A DNA stretch of 64,000 nucleotides from Acidiferrobacterales bacterium (GCA_947258385.1 CAMYII010000085.1:1-64000); one strand, 5' to 3'; shown: positions 8,686 through 16,330, counted from the stretch's first letter. Notes: a model not told the origin generated them from the sequence alone. Numbers and translations: made by a program.

Positions 8686-9666
8686 TTAATTGATAGCCTT
8701 TTTCTCTATCATATTCTTACTTGGGAACCTAACATCCCATACTAAGCCAAATGCCTTCAATGCCCGGACAACCATACCGCCGAAATCCACTTGCCACCAA
8801 TAGATACCAGTGTAAGCGGAATATGGAAAAGCATGATGATTGTTGTGCCATCCTTCACCAAAGGTCAATAAAGCCAGAAAAAAACTATTTTTACTTTTAT
8901 CTACACCGCCAGTATCAAAAGATTGCCGCCCAATCACATGGCAAAACGAGTTAAGAGCCCATATACAATTGTTTACTGCAAACATACGCACCACCCCACC
9001 CCAGAGGAAACCCATCAAGACGTCCGCTACCGTCATGCCCACCAACCCGGCGATGACAGCGGGTAAAATCAGACCTATTACCGCCCAACGGAAATAATGC
9101 ATATGAATGCTTAGTACTAATGGGTCTCCATATAAATCCCGAACAAGCCTGTGCCAGTTTGGTGGTCGAGTGGATGTACCTCTAAGTAACCAGCCCATAT
9201 GACTATGGTAGATACCTTTCATAAGACCTTTAATGCCCTCCCCGGATAAATGAGGAGAATGTGGGTCACGGCTACTATCACTTGTTATGTGATGATGCCT
9301 GTGGACTGCCGTCCACCAAATTGGTGGTCCATGAACTCCCATACATCCCAAAATAATTAACGTCTTGCGCACTAGCCTATTTGCCTTGAACGCTTTATGA
9401 GCCAGATGCCTATGAAAGCCGACTTCTAGCCCAACCACCGTCGCAATATAGAAAACTACAAATAGGCTCAAGTGTAGAATATTGGGGAAATAACCGAAAA
9501 AGCACAAAACTATAGCCAGTAATGTGCCTAGCGTAGGAACGTTAATGACTAGAAAAGCTAGCTTTCGATCTAATTTCGTGTGGTCATGCGGAGACTGTCG
9601 AGCGTTATCAGTAGCCTTGGTGATGACATTTCGTTCTGGTAAAGGCTGGATATTATTGCCGTCCAT
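8686..9666 (-). CDS. Membrane acyl desaturase 2, first gene of the operon
   Basis: A second di-iron membrane desaturase (326 residues). Histidine boxes are HRHLAH (~85), HRHHH (~122) and HNNHH (~270), flanked by hydrophobic helices. Box 2 has a third His in a row. The ATG at 9666 has no Shine-Dalgarno of its own; instead a 21-codon reading frame taken from the oxidase gene stops two bases before it, so translation is probably coupled to that leader. It is the first gene of the six-gene operon running down to 3455. Having two desaturases on one short operon with a FAAL and an ACP recalls alkyne and polyyne pathways. Confidence 0.85.
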   Translation of the reverse strand: MDGNNIQPLPERNVITKATDNARQSPHDHTKLDRKLAFLVINVPTLGTLLAIVLCFFGYFPNILHLSLFVVFYIATVVGLEVGFHRHLAHKAFKANRLVRKTLIILGCMGVHGPPIWWTAVHRHHHITSDSSRDPHSPHLSGEGIKGLMKGIYHSHMGWLLRGTSTRPPNWHRLVRDLYGDPLVLSIHMHYFRWAVIGLILPAVIAGLVGMTVADVLMGFLWGGVVRMFAVNNCIWALNSFCHVIGRQSFDTGGVDKSKNSFFLALLTFGEGWHNNHHAFPYSAYTGIYWWQVDFGGMVVRALKAFGLVWDVRFPSKNMIEKKAIN

Positions 9667-9668
9667 GA

Positions 9669-9734
9669 CTAAACATCCAGCAGAGAAGTGGCGGCACCAG
9701 CCGATATGAACTTATTAAAGTCCCGACGTTTCAT
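9669..9734 (-). pseudogene. Oxidase 5' fragment acting as leader reading frame
   Basis: The first 20 or so codons of the oxidase gene (MKRRDF start, then AGAATSLLDV) end in TAG at 9669-9671, two bases before the desaturase 2 ATG. The strong Shine-Dalgarno AGGGAGGAATGT of the oxidase gene is kept in front. The fragment therefore looks like a short translated leader that feeds ribosomes into the lipid operon. Confidence 0.75.
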
Positions 9735-10135
9735 ACATTCCTCCCTTTTTCTATATTGTTAGGGGCCAATAACCACTCCAAAACAAAGCAGATACTTTAG
9801 AAAGTACCCACATTCCCCATAGAAAATAGGCCTCCTTGTGGTTGCCGTATTTTTGGTCTTGTTCTTATCTAGTTGTTAGTTTTGATCAAACCAAATTGAA
9901 GTCTGAATGTATGTGACCTTTGTCACATAATCATCTCAGGACATCAATTCCCGAAAAAGTTATTTGTTTAGTATTTGTTAAACCAATGGAACATAGACTT
10001 ATTGTTTACGATTATGCGACCTCTTGCAAGCGTGATGCAATGCTGCCGTTCGAATTGTTTTAAGATCCGGCTAATGACTTCACGCGTTGTCCCCAGTTCT
10101 TGTGCAAGCTCCTTGTGCGTGACACAAATGTAATC
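9673..10135. repeat. Right copy of crp-oxidase intergenic direct repeat
   Basis: This is the right-hand copy of the repeat seen at 1362-1676, in the same orientation. It contains the oxidase start, the intergenic region with the CRP-type site, and runs into the intact Crp/Fnr gene. It includes the ~145 bases missing from the left copy (about 9936-10080). Scattered substitutions between the copies suggest that the duplication is not recent. Confidence 0.85.
9912..9927. promoter_or_regulatory. CRP-type operator in front of the lipid operon
   Basis: TGTGACCTTTGTCACA, a perfect TGTGA-N6-TCACA palindrome between the Crp/Fnr gene and the lipid operon. It lies about 180 bases upstream of the leader ATG and ~40 bases past the regulator's stop codon, and is identical to the site at 1598-1613. 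Confidence 0.65.
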
Positions 10136-10696
10136 TGATTGTGACCCTTCACATAACTGGCTCAAAAAGTAGGCGACACGCACATCGAGGCGCTGAAATG
10201 CAATGTTATAAAAACGATTTGCGAGCTCATTCACATTACTGGTTAAACTTCGCAGCACCAAATATCTAAAGGTTTCTGATATCTGCATGGCACGAAAAAA
10301 ATCTGCATTGCTAACAATGAGTGCTTCGATGTCTGTATCGCATTTTGCACTGGCATTACAGGGCTTGTTGTTTACCAGACTGTTTAGACTCATAGCACAG
10401 ATCTCACCCGGCTTGACGCGGTACAACGTGACTTCCCGGCCGTCTTCTGCGATCTGATAAATCCGGATTGTGCCTTTCAATAGTAGAATAAAGTGACGAC
10501 ATTCTGAGTATGCCGCAAGCAACTCCGTCTTCTGCCGGAACTTGGTAACCCGTGCGCGTTGGAGAATTCCCAAGCATTCCGGCGTCTTGGGACTGGCGAG
10601 TTCAGGATAGGTCTCACTTAGGAGAATCAGCTTTTCCCGTTGTTCCTTATCGAGTGCACCTGACATAGATGACAACACCGCTATCGGTTCCCACAT
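9968..10696 (-). CDS. Crp/Fnr-family transcription regulator
   Basis: A regulator of about 242 residues with an N-terminal cyclic-nucleotide-like beta barrel (LLLKGTIRIYQIAEDGREVT, ~73-92; KPGEICAM) and a C-terminal winged helix (HKELAQELGTTREVISRIL, ~190). The recognition helix reads R-E-V-I-S-R, so it keeps the Arg-Glu-x-x-x-Arg pattern of CRP, which fits the TGTGA-type site nearby. The N-terminal four-Cys cluster of FNR is absent, though several Cys are scattered in the protein. The frame opens with GTG-ATG and no clear ribosome site; the ATG at 10696 is chosen. It is upstream of, and on the same strand as, the operator and the lipid operon. Confidence 0.8.
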   Translation of the reverse strand: MWEPIAVLSSMSGALDKEQREKLILLSETYPELASPKTPECLGILQRARVTKFRQKTELLAAYSECRHFILLLKGTIRIYQIAEDGREVTLYRVKPGEICAMSLNSLVNNKPCNASAKCDTDIEALIVSNADFFRAMQISETFRYLVLRSLTSNVNELANRFYNIAFQRLDVRVAYFLSQLCEGSQSDYICVTHKELAQELGTTREVISRILKQFERQHCITLARGRIIVNNKSMFHWFNKY

Positions 10697-10824
10697 CACA
10701 ACATCGTTGTAGTTTACGCTGAATCATACGCAACTGCGGCAAGATTTAAAATTAGTATATTACTAGATATTAAATAAATTATTTTCTGGTTAAACAACAA
10801 AAATCGCTTGGTTAAATGTTAGTG

Positions 10825-10956
10825 CTATCGAACGCATCGGTGCTCCTCATCGAGGGACGAGTACACAGCCGCAGCCACACAACCGTCCCGACTTCCACGA
10901 TCTTCCCCAAAACCCATATGTAAAGCCAGCGGACTAATCCTGTTCTCAGTGCTCAT
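10825..10956 (-). CDS. Small ORF of unknown function
   Basis: Forty-three residues (MSTENRISPLALHMG start) following the orphan ACP gene on the same strand, with GGGAGGG about ten bases upstream of the ATG. No recognised motif. It may be a decayed gene start; coding status is uncertain. The rest of 10697-11061 shows no gene. Confidence 0.25.
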   Translation of the reverse strand: MSTENRISPLALHMGFGEDRGSRDGCVAAAVYSSLDEEHRCVR

Positions 10957-11061
10957 TGTTCTTGCCCTCCCTATTACCCTGTCAAAACGCGAGCGGCACA
11001 CGCCACTAGCACAATCCCAACCTGGCGCAGACAAGGATGTCTGCAATGCGAGGCGATACGA

Positions 11062-11361
11062 CTAGGCCGTAGCCACCTCTTCTGTAGCCACCTCTTCTTG
11101 AACGAAATCTGCCAGCGTGTTTATTGTACGCATCGACGCTAAATCACCCTCTGGCAGCATAACGCCAAAGCGCGACTGCATCCCAATGACAACTTCCATC
11201 GCATCGATTGAATCTAACGAAAGGCCACTCCCGAAAAGAAAAGTATCATCGTCAATATCTTCAGCCGAGTAATCAAGCTGCAAGCGATCAATAAGTTCCT
11301 CCTTAATACTGTTCAACACATCTTTACGGGCTTCTACAACTTCACGAATCAAAGAATCCAT
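11062..11361 (-). CDS. Orphan acyl carrier protein
   Basis: A ~99-residue carrier protein with the phosphopantetheine motif LSLDSIDAMEV (~50) and helical flanks (LIDRLQLDYSAEDIDDDTFLF; TINTLADFVQEE). Its last residues are a short Glu/Val/Ala repeat (ATEEVATA). GGAGG lies seven bases before the ATG at 11361, and the stop of the preceding frame overlaps the start (TGATG), so it was once translationally coupled to an upstream gene. The ketoacyl-synthase fragment upstream suggests a remnant of a fatty-acid or polyketide-like locus distinct from the 2.3-9.7 kb cluster. Whether it serves that cluster is unknown. Confidence 0.8.
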   Translation of the reverse strand: MDSLIREVVEARKDVLNSIKEELIDRLQLDYSAEDIDDDTFLFGSGLSLDSIDAMEVVIGMQSRFGVMLPEGDLASMRTINTLADFVQEEVATEEVATA

Positions 11362-11690
11362 CACTTTTCCTCCACATGAACGTACCAGGGAATCCGCTTA
11401 AGCAACTCCATGTCAGACACCGAAACTAAAACATAACGTCGTATCCACGTAGTCAATATTGCACTCAATATTTGTGAAATAATCCCAAAGATAACCCAAG
11501 GCAACTTAATGCGAAGCAACTTCGCTCCGTATCCAACTGCGTCTATGCTTGCCGAACAGGCTGTAGATAAGACGGTAGTTTTACGACCCAGGCAAAAACC
11601 GCACATGCCTTGATCACTGGCTGCACGCTGGTTCGCGCTTAGTTCTGTCAATACCCCCCACCGAGATGAATTTGTTATTGTTGTCATTAC
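11361..11690 (-). pseudogene. Possible membrane-protein C-terminal remnant
   Basis: The frame that overlaps the ACP start ends with a hydrophobic helix (LPWVIFGIISQILSAIL) followed by a basic/aromatic tail (WIRRYVLV ... IPWYVHVEEK). The translational coupling to the ACP makes this tail plausible as the end of a real protein. No start or upstream domain can be recognised, and the 5' part runs into the ketoacyl-synthase fragment. Confidence 0.3.
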
Positions 11691-11691
11691 A

Positions 11692-12117
11692 TTAACGCGA
11701 AATGAATCTGTTATTACCGCGACGTGACTGTCTTGTGACGCGCGTGCGGTCCTCGACCGGCTGACGCTGATTGACCGCGCGGACCATGAAGCCATCTAAA
11801 ATCATGCCGGTTACAGGATCAAGCGGGCTCGTGTCAATGCCCTCAAGGTCCAGGCCTGCATCACCGATGGCTCCGTCGGCTACAGTCAGGGGCAGACGGG
11901 ATCCTCGATCCATGTGCCGTAGTTCTGCAGGTCGTAAGGGCAGCACCGAATTGATAGCTTTGGCTTCTCCGTCCGTCTTGAAGCGACTGTCGCCAGCATC
12001 AACGGCTTGAACAGGCCCGATGCCACCGGGCCCATCAACGAGAATGGCGAAAAATGCTCGGGCATCATTGCCCAGAGTGGTCAACATTCCCAACCCTGTC
12101 ACCACGATTTGCTGCAT
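11692..12117 (-). pseudogene. Truncated beta-ketoacyl-ACP synthase
   Basis: Starts like a FabF-type ketosynthase (MQQIVVTGLGMLTTLGND) and continues through RHMDRGSRLPLTVADGAIGD AGLD-like sequence for about 115 residues. After DGFMVRAVNQRQP the homology seems to be lost and the frame ends in a basic tail. The catalytic Cys and both His residues, which lie much further on, are missing. The downstream ACP gene suggests that a KS-ACP pair stood here before rearrangement. Confidence 0.65.
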
Positions 12118-12162
12118 CCTTATTGTTCCTTGCGGTTTGCAAAGCCTGTAGGTCCACAGCCA

Positions 12163-12348
12163 TTACGCACCCACCATGGCTTTTTGCAAACGTGACGTCT
12201 CCTCTAGCGCATACCTATAGTCTGCGTTGACGCACCGCGCTGGGTCAGGAATGTATAGAAACAGTTGGGTATTGGTTCTGTATGAGGCGGGCAGGATTCT
12301 GAGGTCGACGAACAGCGCGTCTGGCCGCGCGCTCTTAGCGTACCCCAC
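12163..12348 (-). other. Short ORF upstream of the ketosynthase fragment
   Basis: Sixty-one residues ending ALEETSRLQKAMVGA, 45 bases before the ketosynthase start on the same strand. It could be the C-terminus of a lost upstream gene cut by the palindrome at 12365. No family recognised; possibly chance. Confidence 0.2.
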
Positions 12349-12364
12349 TGACTAGTGCGAGTCG

Positions 12365-12731
12365 CACTGAAAAACTCTCCCTTTTTCCCCTCTATCCCCA
12401 TCTTCCGCTCCCTACACAGCGCTAGGACCCTGCGCTATCAATAATCAAGTGCTAAGCTTGACTTTAACTAGCGTCATGCTAGCCCTTGCGTCCTTGTTTT
12501 TTTACCATTCTGTTCGATGACCTCTGTTAGAATTATTTCTTAGACTTGGCGCTGTTGCCGACGAGGCATCGAATTTTCGACTAGCCATTATTTGGCGAGT
12601 CTACACACTTCATTACATCACGCTTTGACGTAGATCAAAATTTCGGATGGAAGTAGTCTCATAGATCCGGACACCTTGTCAAGCGTTTCTCGAAAGTTCA
12701 TTTGGCGTTCTGTATCCCAACGTCCAATGCC
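12365..12731. repeat. Left arm of large imperfect palindrome
   Basis: This arm is the reverse complement of 13189-13550. Near-identical stretches lie next to the centre (12600-12731) and further out (12411-12480), with a more diverged core (12500-12590). The inner end carries the inverted tail of an IS3-type transposase gene, so the structure looks like two IS-plus-flank copies in inverted orientation, the left one almost wholly deleted. Confidence 0.8.
12625..12638. promoter_or_regulatory. FNR/ANR-like box in left palindrome arm
   Basis: TTGACGTAGATCAA differs by one base from the FNR consensus TTGAT-N4-ATCAA. It is repeated in inverted form at 13293-13306. No intact gene is placed to use it, so it may be a relic carried by the repeat. 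Confidence 0.35.
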
Positions 12732-12746
12732 CTGGCCGCGGATTGG

Positions 12747-13243
12747 TCAGGACAGCAGCAGAAGGGCCTGGAGAGCCGCCTCTAGCAGACCTGCCTGCCG
12801 TCGCTCAAGACCCTGGGGCAGTTCCACTCCAGCTTCCGACCCTTGATCGACCGCAGGGTGGTGGGCTGGGCCAGGGACCCGCGTACGGCCCAGGCGCTGG
12901 TGATACGCGCCCTGCTGATAGCGATCAAGGTACACAACCCGCCGCCGCGACTCATTCATTACTCGGCGCGGGGCAGCCAGTATGCCAGCGGGGCCTACCA
13001 GGCTATGTCGAAACATTACGGGAGGGTGTGCAGCATGAACCCATAGGACCCTGCTGGGACAATGCCCCGGTCGAGCGTGTCTTTAGCAGCCTGAAGCGGG
13101 AAAGGACCGGTGGTCGGCTATAGCAAACCGGGTGGAAAGCAATTTGGTGTAGGGGAATATATTGCCATGTATTGCAACGCTGTGCGCCGGCATTGGACGT
13201 TGGGATACAGAACGCCAAATGAACTTTCGAGAAACGCTTGACA
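12747..13243 (+). pseudogene. IS3-family transposase remnant
   Basis: Pieces of the catalytic (rve) domain are readable in more than one frame: DRRVVGWARDPRTAQALVI, then LIHYSARGSQYASGAYQAM, then CWDNAPVERVFSSLKRER with the catalytic Glu, then the typical end RRHWTLGYRTPNELSRNA before TGA at 13241. The N-terminal half and ORF A are missing, and there are at least two frame changes and an early stop. The last codons lie inside the right palindrome arm. Confidence 0.75.
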
Positions 13244-13550
13244 AGGTGTCCGGATCTATGAGACTACTTCGTAGTATCATTCATCCGAAATTTTGATCTA
13301 CGTCAAAGCGTGATGTAATGAAGTGTGTAGACTCGCCAAATAATGGCTAGTCCAAAATCCGGGGCCTCACCAATTAATAACGTAAGAAATAATTCTAACA
13401 GAGGCCATCGAACAGAATCATAAAAAGCCAAGGACGCAAGAACTAGCATGACGCTAGTTAAAGTCAAGCTTAGCACTTGATTATTGATAGCGCAGGGTCC
13501 TAGCGCTGTGTAGGGATAGGGAGAGAAAAGGGGAGTGTTTTCATACCGCT
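13189..13550. repeat. Right arm of large imperfect palindrome
   Basis: Inverted counterpart of 12365-12731, separated from it by about 460 bases of transposase remnant. It contains the transposase C-terminus, the presumed IS end and about 250 bases of flank. The flank includes a second FNR-like box (13293-13306). Confidence 0.8.
13293..13306. promoter_or_regulatory. FNR/ANR-like box in right palindrome arm
   Basis: TTGATCTACGTCAA, the inverted copy of the site at 12625-12638. The nearest gene downstream on the plus strand is the GNAT gene at 13865, more than 500 bases away. Confidence 0.3.
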
Positions 13551-13570
13551 CACACCGCATCTTCAAGAGT

Positions 13571-13588
13571 GCTTTGCGAAAGCAAAGC
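13571..13588. other. Short hairpin with GAAA loop
   Basis: GCTTTGC-GAAA-GCAAAGC is a perfect seven-base-pair stem with a GNRA-type tetraloop just outside the palindrome. No T-run follows. Otherwise 13551-13864 holds no recognisable gene. Confidence 0.35.
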
Positions 13589-13864
13589 CATCTTTGCTGT
13601 TCGGCTGTACTGACAGCGCGGGTAAGTCGTATTCACCTCAAGGTCGACTCTTTCTTCAACTCCCTAGCGCAACGTCGTGCAAGCTGTCAATTGTATCATT
13701 GGGGCGCTTATGACGGGTTAATGTCGCTTTATACGACATTGGCTACCGTCGTGTCAGCGAGATCCGGCGCCCCTTGATCGAATTGGTGTTTTAGAGGGCT
13801 TTGATCTCTGAATCGACCAACGACGAGATAGCTATCGCTTAATGCTCTATGGGGAGGGATACAC

Positions 13865-14635
13865 GTGGATCAAACGGAACGACAGATCCCTGAGCGGACA
13901 ATCGCTACATTCGCAAGAAGTTTTTTTCGGGAGGCATCCAGTTATGGGTTCGAGCAGATAGATTATGTGCGATTCGTCAATTTGCTGTTAGACATTTCTA
14001 TAGAAACTCGAAATACACAAAAACCGCGGATCCTGTCTAAGATTAAGCCGGTAAACAACTTTGGTCACGATATCCTTAATAAGCCTGCAACACAATTACC
14101 ATTACGTGGTCAGAGACTCAGCATCAGGGCTTTCGATAAGGACCAAGATCTGAAGTTGTTTAAAAGATGGCTTTGCGACGCCCGCGGACGATATTTCCTC
14201 CTCTCACGCACCACGGCTAGAGCGGCTGACTTTGACAAGTTAATTGCAAGTAAGTCGAATATCATTGGTGTTATCACCTTGCATGATGGCACGCCAATAG
14301 GATCACTTGCATTTCTTAACTTTGATCCAGTACAGAAAAAGGCGGAACTGCGAAAGCTTATCGGCGAGGTGACAATGCGGGGCAAGGGATTTGCGAAGGA
14401 AGCGACGCGGCTATGGATTCAATACGGGATTACGAGTTTGAGGCTTAATAAGATCTATTTAAATACTTTTGATACCGATATTCGTAATATACGATTGAAT
14501 GAAAAATTAGGATTCCGAGTCGAAGGGATCTTGCGGAATGAAGTGTTTTTTGACGGTGTCTACCACGATGTCCTAAGAATGAGCCTGCTCAATGAGCAGG
14601 GCTGTGATCAATCACCGATTGCACAAAGTATATAA
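13865..14635 (+). CDS. GNAT-family acetyltransferase with N-terminal extension
   Basis: A 256-residue protein starting at GTG after GGGGAGG. The C-terminal ~160 residues form a GNAT domain of the RimJ/RimL type: LSIRAFDKDQDLKLFKRWL, PIGSLAFLNFD, the acetyl-CoA loop MRGKGFAKEA (~173) and NEKLGFRVEGILRNEVFFDG (~215). The first ~90 residues match nothing I recognise. Such GNATs acetylate amines or acylate small molecules; the target is unknown. It is isolated between a decayed IS and a frameshifted methyltransferase gene, and its composition is as AT-rich as the rest of the accessory zone. Confidence 0.75.
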   Translation: MDQTERQIPERTIATFARSFFREASSYGFEQIDYVRFVNLLLDISIETRNTQKPRILSKIKPVNNFGHDILNKPATQLPLRGQRLSIRAFDKDQDLKLFKRWLCDARGRYFLLSRTTARAADFDKLIASKSNIIGVITLHDGTPIGSLAFLNFDPVQKKAELRKLIGEVTMRGKGFAKEATRLWIQYGITSLRLNKIYLNTFDTDIRNIRLNEKLGFRVEGILRNEVFFDGVYHDVLRMSLLNEQGCDQSPIAQSI

Positions 14636-14661
14636 CGAGGCCTTAACCAACACGGAATTCT

Positions 14662-14865
14662 GTGCGATCCAGGCCTTGGTGGACGTCGAATCAACGGCAT
14701 TGGTTCATTCAGGAAAACCAACTGCGAACGCTTGTAATGAGGTGGTCAGAGGAGGGTCTGGATTTTTCTCATTATGATTATTTTGTGAAACAATTCAGCA
14801 ATACATTGCGCAATATTTATCATCCGAAAATTATATCATGTGATAGATGTAAATTGAGTGTTTGA
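14662..14865 (+). CDS. Small ORF after the GNAT gene, uncertain
   Basis: Sixty-seven residues with a plausible amphipathic C-terminal half (WSEEGLDFSHYDYFVKQF ... CDRCK). It overlaps another short frame at 14592-14777, so the region may be a single decayed gene with a frameshift. A terminator follows immediately, which suggests that a transcribed unit ends here. Function unknown. Confidence 0.3.
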   Translation: MRSRPWWTSNQRHWFIQENQLRTLVMRWSEEGLDFSHYDYFVKQFSNTLRNIYHPKIISCDRCKLSV

Positions 14866-14900
14866 CATGGAATGGCGTCAGCGGATTCCATGGATTTTTT
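14866..14900 (+). terminator. Rho-independent terminator
   Basis: Stem CATGGAAT / ATTCCATG with an 11-base loop, followed by GGATTTTTT. It closes the GNAT unit. Confidence 0.65.
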
Positions 14901-14942
14901 AGTTCATAAAATTCTGCTTAATTGTATCGAAAGGGGAAATAT

Positions 14943-15745
14943 ATGGAACTGTCAGCACTAAATTCAACTGCGATGTGGACGGCAAGTATCAGGGCCGAAG
15001 AAACAACCAAAGAAAATTCCTTATTAAAAGATCCGTATGCCCGTTTATTTATAATAAATAATGAGTACTTAGAAAATTTTAAGGGAACGGAAAGGGCACA
15101 AAAAGTATAATAGCACGATATATCTTTATAGATAACTATTTGACCGATCAGTTACGTGAAAATGACGAAAGGGCAATAGTTACTATAGGTGCGGGTTTTG
15201 ATTGTAGACCATTTCGGATTAAAGGGGGAAAGTGGTACGAAATTGATCAAAAACCAATTATTGATACCAAAAATAAAATCTTAGCAGTAGGGGAATGCAA
15301 AAACAGCCTTTCAAGAATTTGTGCAGATATTACATCACCAGACATAGTCGATGTTTTAAGAAAATTGAATTTGAAGACACCAATTTTTGTCATCGAAGGT
15401 GTGCTCAACTATTTTGAAGAACGCGAGGTAAAGGAATTATTGGACAATATTCGAAAGTGCTACAGTGATTCACTCATAATTTGTGATATCATGAATGAAC
15501 ATTTTTATAATAAATATGCCGTCGAGTTTCGTCATTCACTCGAATCAGTTGGCTTGCGTTATCGTTTTCTTGAAAAATTTCCTCAAGAATATTTTGAACG
15601 TAATGGGTGGCAGGTCAAGCGAAACCTGTCTATTCCCGGGTTGGCGTTTGATGCCGGTTTGATAAAAATACCAAAAATAATACGAAACCTGTTTTTGAAA
15701 AAATTGTTAGAAGGTTATAAGTTATATTTTTTGGTTCCCGGTTAA
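14943..15745 (+). pseudogene. Frameshifted LCM-type SAM methyltransferase
   Basis: A leucine-carboxyl-methyltransferase-family protein split in two frames. Part one starts at the ATG 14943 behind AAAGGGG (MELSALNSTAMWTASIRAEE, LLKDPYARLF) and stops at 15108-15110. Part two carries KSIIARYIF, the SAM motif VTIGAGFDCRPFR, and FVIEGVLNYFEE, and ends at 15745. One extra A in the run at 15100-15104 would join them as AQKSIIARYIF. The whole would be about 267 residues, normal for the family, which methylates carboxylates or small polyketide-like acids. It is a one-base deletion, a sequencing error, or slippage on the A-run. Confidence 0.7.
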
Positions 15746-15799
15746 AGTGACGAAAAAAAAGCGAATTAGCTATACTATACTCGATCTACAGCCCCAATA

Positions 15800-16090
15800 A
15801 ATGGGCGCATAAGCGAGAATGCCGAGGGCGTCAATCCGTTCTACACAAGCGGAGCGATCGGCCGGCGCCTGGCGCTGAACAATGTCGATGACACCCAGGT
15901 CCTCGCCGGCGTGGTCTACGATCCCGAGGACGAGGAGACCCTGTTTACGCTGGAGGCCGAGCGGCGCCTGGGCGAGCACTTCACCGCCAAGTTCGAGGTG
16001 CGGCTGTTCTCCGACGACCCCTCGGAGTCTCCGCTCAACGCCTTCCGCCGGGACAATTACTTTCAGCTGCAGCTGGCGTATTACTTTTAG
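15800..16090 (+). pseudogene. C-terminal stub of an outer-membrane beta-barrel protein
   Basis: About 95 codons without a start, ending LQLAYYF: the alternating hydrophobic pattern and terminal Phe are typical of outer-membrane barrels. The sequence (SGAIGRRLALNNVDDTQ, TLFTLEAERRLGEHFTAKFE, NYFQLQLAYYF) is GC-rich, unlike the DNA just upstream. It therefore marks the border between the accessory zone and the GC-rich chromosome, and the upstream part of the gene was lost there. Confidence 0.55.
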
Positions 16091-16099
16091 AACCTTTCT

Positions 16100-16260
16100 C
16101 AAAATAAGACGCAAGGCAACCCCTAGACGCCCTGGAAGCAACGCAAAGAACGCCAAGATGCAGAGAGCGCAGAGAATACTTCAAATATAGAGTGTTCTTG
16201 CTTTCTTCGCGTACTTTGCGCCTCCGCGACCTCTGCGTTTAATCCACAGCACCAGGGGGC
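16100..16260. repeat. CGCAGAG/CTCTGCG-type intergenic repeat
   Basis: The plus strand reads ACGCAAAGAACGCCAAGA... GCAGAGAGCGCAGAG and then, ~50 bases on, TACTTTGCGCCTCCGCGACC TCTGCGTTT: two arms of the same purine-rich word in opposite orientation. It resembles dispersed intergenic repeats known from many proteobacterial genomes. It sits between the barrel stub and argC. Confidence 0.5.
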
Positions 16261-16330
16261 GGAAGGTATTTTGCGATAGGTTCAATCAAGCGTCTCGCGT
16301 TGGTGAGCGTTGCGGAAAGCGACACTTGCC

